From Streptosporangiaceae bacterium (GTDB taxonomy: Bacteria > Actinomycetota > Actinomycetes > Streptosporangiales > Streptosporangiaceae): a DNA stretch of 23,332 nucleotides. Location of the stretch: contig JASIGD010000614.1 of the NCBI GenBank assembly GCA_030045295.1, positions 1 to 23,332 of the forward strand. The letters are read 5' to 3'. The notes beneath the pieces are model-generated. The model did not search any database and was not told the DNA's origin. It worked only from the letters and a program-made list of their open reading frames with translations. Made by a program: the position numbers and the translations under genes. This document shows, piece after piece, positions 1 to 7,248 of this stretch (the stretch's first letter is position 1; each line of letters starts with the position of its first letter).

Positions 1-1007
1 CCGGCGCCGCGGTGGCGTTCCTGACCACCCAGGCCTACTGGGGCCGGTGGCGCGGCGAGCAGGACATCAAGGGCCAGATCGCCACGGCCTGGCGGGTCGT
101 GGGCGCCTACGACCAGACCGGCGCCATGGTCGGCTTCGCTCGCGCCTACGGCGACGGCGGGTCCGCGTACCTGGCCGACGTGTACGTGCTATCCGGGCAC
201 CGCGGCGCCGGGCTCGGCAAGGCCATCGTGCGGATGATGATCGAGGACGGGCCGGGCTCCGGCTGGCGCTGGATGCTGCACACCTCCGACGCGCACGGCC
301 TGTACCGGCAGTTCGGCTTCGCCTCGCCCGATGGCCGCTACCTCGAGCGCCCGGGGGCGGATGGGGAGACGGGCAGCCCGGCGGGGATCGTCTCCCCGAG
401 GCTGACTGGCGAGCTCGTCCGCCTGGAGCCGCTGCGGCCTCAGCACGTGCCCGGGCTGGTCGCCGCGGCCGCCGACGGCGGCGAGTTGTACCGCTGGTCC
501 CCGGTGCCGCAAGACGAGGCCCAGGCCCGCGAGTACGTCGAGACCGCGATAGCGGCCCGGGACCGCGGGACGGCGGTGCCCTTCGCGGTGGTCCGCGCCG
601 AGGACGACGCGGTGATCGGCTCGACGCGATTCTTCGATCTCAGCTACTGGGCCTGGCCCGCCGGCCAGCACCGGACCGGGCCCGACGGCTGTGAGATCGG
701 CTACACCTGGCTCAGCCCGAAGGCGATCAGGACCGGCGCGAACACCGAGATGAAGCGCCTTATGCTGACGCACGCCTTCGAGGTCTGGCAGGTGCAGGCC
801 GTGTGCCTGCACACCGACGCGCGGAACCAGCGGTCACGGGACGCGATGCGGCGAATCGGCGCGCGCTACGAGGGCACCCTGCGTGCGCACCGGCTAGACG
901 CGGACGGGAAGCCCCGCGACTCGGCGCGCTTCAGCATCACCGCCGCCGAGTGGCCGGCGGTCAGACAGCATCTTGACGAGCTTTCCCGCCGCTACCAGCG
1001 ATCGTGA
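1..1007 (+). CDS. Tandem GNAT acetyltransferase, 5'-truncated by the window edge
   Basis: The frame is open from the first bases, so the true start lies upstream; the GTG at 12 falls inside what looks like a GNAT N-terminal helix. Two acetyltransferase modules follow each other. The first (about residues 1-115 from that GTG) has the acetyl-CoA pyrophosphate-binding pattern in VLSGHRGAGLGKAIVRMM and ends YRQFGFASPD, typical of small GNATs. The second (about 128-325) is RimJ/RimL-like, with LTGELVRLEPLRPQHVPGL at its start, GYTWLSPKAIRTGANTEMK, and the NQRSRDAMRRIGARYEG block that forms the acetyl-CoA site in that subfamily. Substrates cannot be read from sequence. Its last 47 bases overlap the 3' end of kamA, which converges on it. 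Recognition of both domains is confident; any specific function is not. Confidence 0.85.
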   Translation, partial: GAAVAFLTTQAYWGRWRGEQDIKGQIATAWRVVGAYDQTGAMVGFARAYGDGGSAYLADVYVLSGHRGAGLGKAIVRMMIEDGPGSGWRWMLHTSDAHGLYRQFGFASPDGRYLERPGADGETGSPAGIVSPRLTGELVRLEPLRPQHVPGLVAAAADGGELYRWSPVPQDEAQAREYVETAIAARDRGTAVPFAVVRAEDDAVIGSTRFFDLSYWAWPAGQHRTGPDGCEIGYTWLSPKAIRTGANTEMKRLMLTHAFEVWQVQAVCLHTDARNQRSRDAMRRIGARYEGTLRAHRLDADGKPRDSARFSITAAEWPAVRQHLDELSRRYQRS

Positions 1008-2385
1008 CCACCTCCGCGGCGCCGGCCAGCGGACGGGCAGCCAGGGACCGCCACCAGGCCTGGCCGGATTCGGGCAGCATGTAGATGGGGTCGTAGTAGG
1101 GGTACTCGCGGCTGAGCGCCAGCTCGTCATCCTGCTCGATGGCGGTGTGGTAGTTCTTGGTCCAGTAGGAGATGCCGCGCTCGGCATCGTACCTGGCCAC
1201 CTGGTGCAGCCAGCGCTTGCCGACGTAGGGCACGTCGCACACCATCCGCGGGGTCGCGAACCCCGGCAGGTAGCCCATGATGTCGTGCTGCAGCGACTGG
1301 CCCTCGGCCAGCGTCAGCCGCCAGTGCTCGCTGCCGGGGATCATGTCGCACATGTAGAAGTAGTACGGCATGATCGCGGCCTCATCGAGCAGGGCAAAGC
1401 ACAGGTCGAGCAGCGCCCCGGCGCTGTCATTCACCCCGCGCAGCAGGACGCCCTGGTTCCGCACGTCGCGCACGCCGGCCTCCAGCATGGCCCGCGCGGC
1501 CCGGGCCACCAGCGGCGTCACCGACTGGGCCGAGTTCACGTGGGTGTGGATGGCGATGCTCACGCCGCGCGAGCGGGCGGTACTAGCAAGCCGGGCCATG
1601 CCGGCCCGGACCTGGTCAGACAGCCAGTGCTGGGGCAGTCCCATCAGCGCCTTGCTGGCCAGCCTGATGTCCCTGATCGAGTCGATCTCGAGAAGCGCGG
1701 CCACGAACGACTCCAGTCGCGGCCAGGGCAGGTTGGCCACGTCCCCGCCGGACACCACCACGTCGCGCACCCCCGGCGTGCGGCGCAGGTAGGCCAGCAT
1801 CGCGTCGAGCCGGTCTTCGCGGGCGAGCGCGAACTTGTGCTTGTCGGTCCCGGGGGTCGGGTTGCCCACCAGGTCCATCCGCGTGCAGTGGCCGCAGTAC
1901 TGCGGGCAGGTCGGCAGCAGCTCGGCGAGCACCTTGGTGGGGTAGCGGTGGGTGAGGCCCTCGACGGCCCACATCTCCGCCTCGTGCAGCGAGTCACGCT
2001 GCGCGTACGGGTGCGAGGGCCAGTCGGCCCGCCGGTCGCTGAACGCCGGGATCATGTACCTGCGCACCGGGTCGGCGTAGAACGCCTCGGTGAAGCCCGG
2101 CTGGTCGGGCGACCCGGACGGCACCATCGTGTTGAGCATCTGGGGCGGGAGCAGCATCGACATGGTGGCTCGCTCGCGCTGGTCGCGCTCGAGGTCGTCG
2201 AAGAACGCCTCGGCCAGCCCCGGGCCGGTGACCTGCCTCAGCTGGCGGGCGTTCTTGACGCAGTGCGCGCGCTGCCACTGCACGGATTCCCAGTCCTCGG
2301 CGGACACCTCGGCCCAGCCGGGGAACCGGCGCCAGTCGGGTTCGGCCAGCTCATGACGCTTGTAAACGTAAGGCTGCGAGACCAT
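961..2385 (-). CDS. kamA: L-lysine 2,3-aminomutase (radical SAM, PLP)
   Basis: Converts L-lysine to L-beta-lysine, the first step of the lysine beta-pathway, using a [4Fe-4S] cluster, S-adenosylmethionine and PLP. The 474-residue protein has the radical SAM motif CPQYCGHC with cysteines at 160, 164 and 167, the following TRMDLVG segment, VSGGDVANLP at about 211-220, and Lys390 in CDVPYVGKRW as the likely PLP Schiff-base lysine. A start at 2385 is chosen over the longer in-frame extension because TGGAGGG (2394-2400) lies eight bases upstream and the extension has no family character. The gene is divergent from kdd-kamDE-kal, which encode later steps, so a degradative role fits better than supplying beta-lysine to an antibiotic. 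The 3' end overlaps the GNAT gene. I am sure of the family; substrate specificity is inferred mostly from context. Confidence 0.93.
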   Translation of the reverse strand: MVSQPYVYKRHELAEPDWRRFPGWAEVSAEDWESVQWQRAHCVKNARQLRQVTGPGLAEAFFDDLERDQRERATMSMLLPPQMLNTMVPSGSPDQPGFTEAFYADPVRRYMIPAFSDRRADWPSHPYAQRDSLHEAEMWAVEGLTHRYPTKVLAELLPTCPQYCGHCTRMDLVGNPTPGTDKHKFALAREDRLDAMLAYLRRTPGVRDVVVSGGDVANLPWPRLESFVAALLEIDSIRDIRLASKALMGLPQHWLSDQVRAGMARLASTARSRGVSIAIHTHVNSAQSVTPLVARAARAMLEAGVRDVRNQGVLLRGVNDSAGALLDLCFALLDEAAIMPYYFYMCDMIPGSEHWRLTLAEGQSLQHDIMGYLPGFATPRMVCDVPYVGKRWLHQVARYDAERGISYWTKNYHTAIEQDDELALSREYPYYDPIYMLPESGQAWWRSLAARPLAGAAEVVTIAGSGGKARQDAV

Positions 2386-2414
2386 GGACGAAGCCCTCCA
2401 ATCTATGGATAATA

Positions 2415-2558
2415 CCGAAGGACCTCCGGTACAAAACGTAGTGAACCGTAGATCCTTCGGAACGGCCCGTCGGTTACGTGGCCGTCGGCGCACCCGTACG
2501 TGCGGATGCTCACCCGGACTCTTCCGCCCGCCCCGACGAGCGAGGCGGAAGCTGGGTG
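2415..2558 (-). promoter_or_regulatory. Structured kamA leader: four consecutive hairpins, candidate cis-regulatory RNA
   Basis: Read in the kamA direction, the leader can form four stems in series. The first is 2558-2511: five pairs, an internal loop, then eight perfect pairs (2544-2551 with 2521-2528). The second is five pairs, 2500-2504 with 2489-2493. The third is six pairs, 2480-2485 with 2462-2467. The last is 2460-2415: eight perfect pairs, a one-by-one mismatch, then seven pairs with one mismatch around a 14-base loop. It ends 15 bases from the kamA ribosome binding site. The descending arm of the last stem carries its own GGAGG (2423-2427), so base-pairing here could affect ribosome access. 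I do not recognise the conserved cores of the lysine, cobalamin or glycine riboswitches. The base-pairing is seen; the regulatory role is inferred. Confidence 0.45.
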
Positions 2559-2559
2559 G

Positions 2560-2637
2560 CAATAAATCTTCTTGATATCACGCTCTATGCCTAAGAACTT
2601 TCGGCATTAAGGTACTATAACAGAAAATTTTCCTGTT
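2560..2637. promoter_or_regulatory. AT-rich divergent promoter island with two imperfect palindromes
   Basis: This stretch between kamA and kdd is strikingly AT-rich in a GC-rich window and is the natural place for promoters in both directions. Two near-palindromes lie in it: 2587-2607, with ATGCC and GGCAT arms around AAG-AA-CTT, and 2619-2637, with AACAG and CTGTT arms around AAAATTTT. Either could be an operator for a regulator of lysine catabolism. TTGATA (2572-2577) resembles a -35 box, but I could not pair it with a convincing -10 box at normal spacing, so no start site is assigned. Confidence 0.45.
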
Positions 2638-2646
2638 GCGCACCCG

Positions 2647-2694
2647 CCTGCCCACCCAGGGCAGGTCGACGCGGGCCGGCCTACACCGGCCGGC
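2647..2694 (+). promoter_or_regulatory. Two hairpins in the kdd leader
   Basis: Seven perfect pairs join 2647-2653 to 2659-2665 around a five-base loop. A second stem joins 2675-2681 to 2688-2694 around a six-base loop and ends just before the kdd ribosome binding site (GGAAGG, 2700-2705). No T-run follows either stem, so they are unlikely to be terminators. They may influence translation or mRNA stability of the kdd operon. In GC-rich DNA, short GC stems also arise by chance. Confidence 0.3.
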
Positions 2695-2714
2695 TTGCGG
2701 GAAGGACCACGTGC

Positions 2715-3788
2715 ATGACCACTACGCTCTCGCCGCTCGGACTCCGCCGCGTCCTCGACCCCCCCGGCGTTCTGCCGCAGGCCGCCTGGCGGCTGGACGC
2801 GAGCGCCGCGATCGCGGCCGATGAGGTGCGGATCCGCGTCGACCGGCTGAACCTGGACGCCGCCTCCTACCGCCAGCTCCGCGAGGCCTACGCGGGCGAC
2901 CCGGACAAGATCAGGGCTGCGGTCGTCGAGATCATCGCCACCCGGGGCAAGATGCAGAATCCGGTCACCGGGTCGGGCGGCATGCTGACCGGCACGGTCG
3001 AGGAGGTGGGCCCGGATTCCCCGCTGGGGCTCGAGCCCGGGCAGCGGATAGCCACGCTGGTCTCCCTGACCCTGACCCCTCTGGTCATCACCGACTCGCT
3101 CGCCCGCTGGGACGGGCAGTCCGAGCAGGTCCCGTGCGAGGGCCACGCCATCTTGTTCGCCCGGTCCATCGCCGCTGTTCTCCCCGACGACCTCCCGGTA
3201 CCGCTGTCACTCGCGGTTCTCGACGTCTGCGGCGCCCCGGCCCTGACCAAGCGCGTCGTCACCGCGGGCTCCAGGGCGGGCCAGGGGCCAGTGGCCCTCA
3301 TCGTCGGCGCGGCAGGCAAGAGCGGCTCGCTGTCGGCAGCGGCTGCGCGCCAGGCCGGGGCGGCCAGGGTCATCGGCGTCGTCCCCGCCCAGGCCGAGGC
3401 GGCACTGCTGCGGGAGGCCGGCGGGCTGGTGGACGCGGTCGTCATCGCCGACGCCAGGGACCCCGCGGGCCTGGCCCGCGCGGTGCAAGCCGCCGGCGGC
3501 CCGGCCGACGTGACCGTCGTCTGCGTCGACGTGGCCGGCTGCGAAGGGGGCGCGATCTTGTCCACGGCCCAGGCCGGGACGGTGATCTTCTTCTCGATGG
3601 CGACCTCGTTCAGCTCCGCCGCGCTGAGCGCCGAGGGCGTGGCCGCGGACGTGACGATGCTGGTGGGCAACGGGTACGTACCGGGTCACGCCGAGCTCGC
3701 GCTCGACCTGGTCCGGACCACGCCGGCGCTGCGCGCCCTGTTCGAGCAACGCCTGTCAGCTCACGGCGCCGAAGGAGGCCAGCGGTGA
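2715..3788 (+). CDS. kdd: L-erythro-3,5-diaminohexanoate dehydrogenase
   Basis: Oxidatively deaminates (3S,5S)-3,5-diaminohexanoate to 3-keto-5-aminohexanoate with NAD(P)+, the third step of the lysine beta-pathway. The 357-residue protein carries the family signature RGKMQNPVTGSGGM at 77-90, a zinc-less dehydrogenase-like fold, and a Rossmann-type nucleotide site in LIVGAAGKSGSLS at about 195-207. Length is close to known Kdd proteins. The ATG at 2715 has GGAAGG nine bases upstream. It is the first gene of a four-gene operon; its TGA shares bases with the GTG of kamD. The two neighbouring mutase genes make the assignment firm. Confidence 0.92.
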   Translation: MTTTLSPLGLRRVLDPPGVLPQAAWRLDASAAIAADEVRIRVDRLNLDAASYRQLREAYAGDPDKIRAAVVEIIATRGKMQNPVTGSGGMLTGTVEEVGPDSPLGLEPGQRIATLVSLTLTPLVITDSLARWDGQSEQVPCEGHAILFARSIAAVLPDDLPVPLSLAVLDVCGAPALTKRVVTAGSRAGQGPVALIVGAAGKSGSLSAAAARQAGAARVIGVVPAQAEAALLREAGGLVDAVVIADARDPAGLARAVQAAGGPADVTVVCVDVAGCEGGAILSTAQAGTVIFFSMATSFSSAALSAEGVAADVTMLVGNGYVPGHAELALDLVRTTPALRALFEQRLSAHGAEGGQR

Positions 3789-5371
3789 CAGGAAAGCTGA
3801 ACCTCGATCCGGCGGTAGTGGCGCAGGCCCGCGAGCTGGCCAGGCGGGCTGGGCAGCCGGTGGTGGAACTCGCGCGGACGCACACCACCGTGTCGGTGGA
3901 ACGGGCCGTGCTGCGGCTGGCCGGGCTGGAGGGGGCCGACGAAGACGGGATGCCGTGGGTGAACCGGCTGACCGACGCGGTCCGGGAATCGGTCGGGCTG
4001 GAGCACGGGACCGCCCTGCCGGTCTGGGACGCGATGCTGGCCGGCGGCTACCCGGACCTGCGCACGCTGGCCGTCGACGCCGGGGCGGGGCTGGTCAAGT
4101 TCCGTCTTCCCGCGGGCGATGATGCTGACGCGGCCCGTGAAAGCGCGGACCGTTCGGTGAAAAAAGGAATCTCCCGGATCGATGCCCAGCGGGCCGAGCG
4201 GCACCGGATGGTGGCCGCCACGTCGGACCCGCCGATGCCGTGGATCTACCTGATCGTCGCGACCGGCGACATCTACGAGGACATCCCGCAGGCCCAGGCG
4301 GCGGCGCGGGAGGGGGCCGACGTCATCGCGGTGATCAGGTCCACGGGGCAGTCGCTGCTGGACTACGTGCCGGAGGGCGCGACCAGGGAGGGGTACGCGG
4401 GGACCTACGCGACTCAGGAGAACTTCCGGCTGATGCGCGCCGCGTTGGACGACGTCTCCCGGGAGCTCGGGCGCTACGTCCGGCTGACCAACTACGCCTC
4501 CGGTCTTTGCATGCCGGAGATCGCCTCGCTGGCCGGGCTCGAGCGGCTGGACATGATGCTGAACGACTGCATGTACGGCATCATCTTCCGCGACATCAAC
4601 CCGGTGCGGACCTTCATCGACCAGCGGTTCTCGCGGCAGGTGCACGCGCGGGCGGGCATCGTCATCAACACCGGCGAGGACAACTACCTGACCACCGCCG
4701 ACGCGGTGGACGCGGCGCACACCGTGGTCGTGTCGCAGCTGCTGAACGAGTTCTTCGGCCGCGAGGCGGGGCTCGCCGACGGCCAGCTCGGGCTGGGGCA
4801 CGCGTTCGAGATCAACCCCGAGCTGCCGGACTCGTTCCTGCTCGAGCTGGCTCACGCGCAGCTGATCAGGGAGCTGTTCCCGGACGCGCCGCTGAAGTAC
4901 ATGCCGCCGACCAAGCACATGACCGGCAACGTATTCGCCGGATACCTGCTGGACGCGTTCTTCAACCTGTGCGGGGTGATGACGGACCAGTCCATCCTGC
5001 TCATCGGGATGATGACCGAGGGCATCCACACCCCGTTCCTGTCCGACCGTGATCTGGCCCTGGAGAACGTCCGCTACGTGCGCCGCGCGGCCGGGCGGCT
5101 CGGCGCCTCGTTCCGGCCGGAGCCGGACGGCTTGGTCGCCCAGCGGGCCCGGCAGGTCCTCGGCGAGGCCGTCGACCTGCTGCGTACGATCGGCTCGCAG
5201 GGACTGCTGAACGCGATCGCGGAGGGCACGTTCGGGGTGACGAAGCGCCCTCCCGGCGGCGGCCGGGGCCTGGACGGAGTGGTCGAGCGCGCCGAGGGCT
5301 ACTACAACCCCGCGGCCGAGCTGCTGGAGGCCGGTCGGGAATCGGCGCGGCCTGTGGAGGTGACCAGATGA
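3785..5371 (+). CDS. kamD: Lysine 5,6-aminomutase, large (alpha) subunit
   Basis: The large subunit of the adenosylcobalamin- and PLP-dependent mutase that moves the terminal amino group of beta-lysine (or D-lysine) from C6 to C5, giving 3,5-diaminohexanoate. The 528-residue protein has a TIM-barrel-type core, with recognisable segments IYLIVATGDIYEDIPQAQ, TYATQENFRLMRAAL and YMPPTKHMTGN. The frame is open much further upstream (to about 3134), but that part is only the shadow of kdd. The GTG at 3785 is chosen because it overlaps the kdd stop as GTGA and has GGAGG (3774-3778) six bases before it. It is followed by kamE with an ATGA overlap, as expected for subunits of one complex. Confidence 0.95.
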   Translation: MTGKLNLDPAVVAQARELARRAGQPVVELARTHTTVSVERAVLRLAGLEGADEDGMPWVNRLTDAVRESVGLEHGTALPVWDAMLAGGYPDLRTLAVDAGAGLVKFRLPAGDDADAARESADRSVKKGISRIDAQRAERHRMVAATSDPPMPWIYLIVATGDIYEDIPQAQAAAREGADVIAVIRSTGQSLLDYVPEGATREGYAGTYATQENFRLMRAALDDVSRELGRYVRLTNYASGLCMPEIASLAGLERLDMMLNDCMYGIIFRDINPVRTFIDQRFSRQVHARAGIVINTGEDNYLTTADAVDAAHTVVVSQLLNEFFGREAGLADGQLGLGHAFEINPELPDSFLLELAHAQLIRELFPDAPLKYMPPTKHMTGNVFAGYLLDAFFNLCGVMTDQSILLIGMMTEGIHTPFLSDRDLALENVRYVRRAAGRLGASFRPEPDGLVAQRARQVLGEAVDLLRTIGSQGLLNAIAEGTFGVTKRPPGGGRGLDGVVERAEGYYNPAAELLEAGRESARPVEVTR

Positions 5372-6147
5372 GCCCGACCGGGAGAGTAGGGGTGGTGCGG
5401 CCGTACGGCGACACCACCGGCGACGGGCGGGTGCAGCTGTCGTTCACGCTGCCCGTGCCGTTCGGCGATGAGGCCGAGCGCGCCCGGGCCGAGGGCGCCG
5501 CGCTGCAGCTCGCGGCCAAGATGGGCCTGGACCCGGCGATGGTCGTGCACGCCAAGGGGATGGGACCCGACTTCACCTTCTTCATCGTCTACGGGCGGGT
5601 CGGCCACGTGGTCGACTTGTCGGCCGTGACGGTGGCCGAGCGCGAGTTCCCCGTGCTCCCGGCGGCGGAAGTGAACCTGCGGATCCGTTCGGCGCTCGGC
5701 CGCAAGCTGGTCGTGGTGGGCGCGTGCATCGGCACCGACGCGCACACGGTCGGCATCGACGCGATCCTGAACGTGAAGGGGCATGCGGGGGAAAAGGGGC
5801 TGGAGTACTACCGGGAGATCCGCGTGGTGAACATGGGCTCGCAGGTCAGCGTCGCGGACCTGGTCGCCCGGGCCGCGGCCGAGCACGCCGACGCGGTCCT
5901 GGTCAGCCAGGTGGTCACCCAGCGTGACGCCCACCTGTCGAACACCCGGGAGATGGCCGGGGCGTTCCGGCGTGAGCTCGGCGAGCGCCGGCCGCTGCTG
6001 GTGGTCGGCGGGCCGCGGTTCGACCCGAACGCCGCACGCGACCTCGGCGTGGACAAGGTCTTCGGCCGCGGCACCACGCCGCGCGAGGTGGCCAGCTACC
6101 TGGCCCACGCGCTCGCCCCGCAAGCTCCGCAGAGGGGTGCCGCGTGA
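5368..6147 (+). CDS. kamE: Lysine 5,6-aminomutase, small (beta) subunit
   Basis: The small subunit carries the cobalamin-binding Rossmann domain and the PLP lysine of the 5,6-aminomutase. In 259 residues it shows the base-off/His-on cobalamin motif DxHxxG as DAHTVG (Asp124, His126, Gly129) and Lys137 in ILNVKGHAG. These match His133 and Lys144 of the characterised clostridial beta subunit with a constant offset of seven residues, so both cofactor ligands are intact. A second segment, LLVVGGPRFDPNAARDLGVDKVFGRGT, is the usual end of a B12-binding fold. TGGAGG (5355-5360) precedes the ATG. The gene overlaps kamD upstream (ATGA) and kal downstream (GTGA). Catalysis needs adenosylcobalamin, so the host must make or import B12. 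Confidence 0.95.
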   Translation: MSPTGRVGVVRPYGDTTGDGRVQLSFTLPVPFGDEAERARAEGAALQLAAKMGLDPAMVVHAKGMGPDFTFFIVYGRVGHVVDLSAVTVAEREFPVLPAAEVNLRIRSALGRKLVVVGACIGTDAHTVGIDAILNVKGHAGEKGLEYYREIRVVNMGSQVSVADLVARAAAEHADAVLVSQVVTQRDAHLSNTREMAGAFRRELGERRPLLVVGGPRFDPNAARDLGVDKVFGRGTTPREVASYLAHALAPQAPQRGAA

Positions 6148-6539
6148 ACGGCGGCAGCCCGTTCGGCCTGTCCGTGACGCACCGCAGGTACGTGAAGTAC
6201 GGAGACGCCCACTACGGGGGGAACCTGGTGGATGGCGCTTACGTGCTCGGGTTGTTCGGTGACGTGGCAACGGAGGTCTGCATCCGGGCCGACGGTGACG
6301 AGGGCCTGTTCGCGTCCTACTCCGACGTGCAGTTCCGCGCGTCGGTGCTGGCCGGGGACGTCATCGAGGCGACGGCCACGGTCACCGCGGTCGGGCGGCG
6401 CAGCCGGCGGCTCGCCTTCGAGGCGCGGGTCGTGTGCCGCGCCGACCCGGCGCGAGGCGCCTCGGCGGCCTCGGTGCTCGGCGAGCCCATCATCGCCGTC
6501 ACCGCCTCCGGCACCGTCGTGGTGCCCGCGGCCAGCTAG
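6144..6539 (+). CDS. kal: 3-aminobutyryl-CoA ammonia-lyase
   Basis: Eliminates ammonia from L-3-aminobutyryl-CoA to give crotonyl-CoA, a late step of the lysine beta-pathway, after the cleavage enzyme has acted. The 131-residue hotdog-fold protein contains YGDAHYGGNLVDG, LFGDVATE and IRADGDEGLFASYSDVQF, close to the known Kal family. It starts with a GTG that overlaps the kamE TGA and has AGAGGGG upstream. It is the last gene of the kdd operon and is followed at once by a terminator-like hairpin. The gene for Kce, which makes 3-aminobutyryl-CoA, is not in the window. Confidence 0.9.
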   Translation: MNGGSPFGLSVTHRRYVKYGDAHYGGNLVDGAYVLGLFGDVATEVCIRADGDEGLFASYSDVQFRASVLAGDVIEATATVTAVGRRSRRLAFEARVVCRADPARGASAASVLGEPIIAVTASGTVVVPAAS

Positions 6540-6565
6540 GCGCGCGGCCTGGCCAGCGCGCTTTT
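6540..6565 (+). terminator. Rho-independent terminator after kal
   Basis: Six perfect GC pairs join 6540-6545 to 6556-6561 around a ten-base loop that can itself pair (GGCC...GGCC), followed directly by TTTT. It begins at the last base of the kal stop codon and would separate the lysine operon from marR. Confidence 0.55.
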
Positions 6566-6580
6566 GACGCTGGGAAACGG

Positions 6581-6601
6581 TATCGTCGCCGCACGATATA
6601 G
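6581..6601. promoter_or_regulatory. Operator-like inverted repeat upstream of marR
   Basis: TATCGT (6581-6586) and ACGATA (6593-6598) form an inverted repeat, continuing into TATAGT, a good -10 hexamer. The ten bases CACGATATAG recur exactly in the next intergenic region at 7257-7266, again with an upstream TATCGT. It lies about 30 bases upstream of the marR start, the usual place for an autoregulatory MarR operator. The pattern is seen; binding by this MarR is inferred. Confidence 0.45.
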
Positions 6602-6631
6602 TGTCCGGCGGGAAATGTTGCACGGACGTCA

Positions 6632-7159
6632 ATGTCCCAGGCAGGCCCGGATGGTGATATGGCTCCGCTAACCCAGCGGGACTTCGAGCGACTGCTGGAG
6701 TTCCGCGTCACCCTGCGGCGCTTCCAGCGATGGAGCGAGGACCAGGCTCGGGCCGAGGGCCTTACCCACGTGCAGCATCAGCTGCTGGTGGCGATCAAGG
6801 GACATCCGGGGGACAGGCCGCCGACGGTGGGCGATCTGGCTGGTTACCTGCTTCTGCGGCCGCACAGCGCGGTGGAGCTGGTCGACCGCGCCGCGGCTGC
6901 CGGGCTGGTGGAGCGGGTGTCGGACGACGACGATGGCCGCGTCGTCCGTGTCCGCCTGACCAGGACGGGGGATCGCATACTGCGGAAGCTGACCCGGGCG
7001 CACCTGGACCGCCTGCATGAACTTGCGACCGTCTTGAACGAGCTCATGACCCGGCACGACGGCGCTGATGATTCCCACCCCGCGGGCGCAAGTTCCCCGG
7101 GCCCGGGGCCGGCAGGCGGCCGGGCATCTCCGGGTGAGTCCCGCAGCCGCACCGGGTAG
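6632..7159 (+). CDS. MarR family transcriptional regulator
   Basis: A winged-helix DNA-binding regulator, probably a dimeric ligand- or redox-sensing repressor. Residues 17-45 form the N-terminal dimer helix. Residues 45-115 form the wHTH, with TVGDLAGYLLLRPHSAVELVDRAAAAGLVER as the recognition region and SDDDDGRVVRVRLT as the beta wing. The C-terminal helices end near residue 142. The last 30 residues are a Gly/Pro/Ser-rich tail that lies opposite a remnant of another gene, so they may be recently acquired coding sequence. Neither the ATG at 6632 nor the in-frame ATG at 6659 has a strong ribosome binding site. The gene follows the kal terminator on the same strand; control of the lysine genes is possible but unproven. 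Confidence 0.85.
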   Translation: MSQAGPDGDMAPLTQRDFERLLEFRVTLRRFQRWSEDQARAEGLTHVQHQLLVAIKGHPGDRPPTVGDLAGYLLLRPHSAVELVDRAAAAGLVERVSDDDDGRVVRVRLTRTGDRILRKLTRAHLDRLHELATVLNELMTRHDGADDSHPAGASSPGPGPAGGRASPGESRSRTG

Positions 7160-7194
7160 AACGTGACCAGGGCCTGGAACCTGCATCGCTTCAC
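7153..7194 (-). pseudogene. Inverted remnant of the small protein family encoded at 7370-7687
   Basis: Read leftward from a GTG at 7194, the frame begins MKRCRFQALVTFYP. The intact gene on the other strand begins MKQYKFQALVTPYR. At DNA level 15 bases are identical in inverted orientation (7166-7180 against 7384-7398), and the five bases before the start codon also agree. Beyond about 14 codons the similarity fades. The fragment overlaps the tail of marR. It is most likely the 5' stub of a former paralogue. Confidence 0.45.
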
Positions 7195-7248
7195 GTTCGT
7201 TTACTCGTTTCGGGACCCGGAACGTATCCGCACTACGTCATTAACGCG

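Noticed and set aside
973..2412. Long rightward open frame (479 codons) across kamA
   Set aside because: It is antisense to an unmistakable radical SAM enzyme; its translation is rich in His/Gly/Val/Arg with no domain, as expected of a GC-rich shadow.
2564..2632. Specific -35/-10 pairs for kamA and kdd
   Set aside because: TTGATA at 2572 and TACTAT at 2613 are individually plausible but are not at promoter spacing, so no start site was assigned.
2386..2714. Known lysine, cobalamin or glycine riboswitch in the kam control region
   Set aside because: I looked for the conserved cores of these classes on both strands and found none; only generic stem structure remains, so no class name is given.
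3134..3784. Upstream extension of the kamD frame
   Set aside because: It overlaps kdd in another frame, is Arg/Gly-rich without family character, and the GTG at 3785 has a ribosome binding site and a GTGA overlap.
3761..5029. Leftward 422-codon frame opposite kamD
   Set aside because: Antisense shadow of KamD with low-complexity Val/Gly/His/Arg composition.
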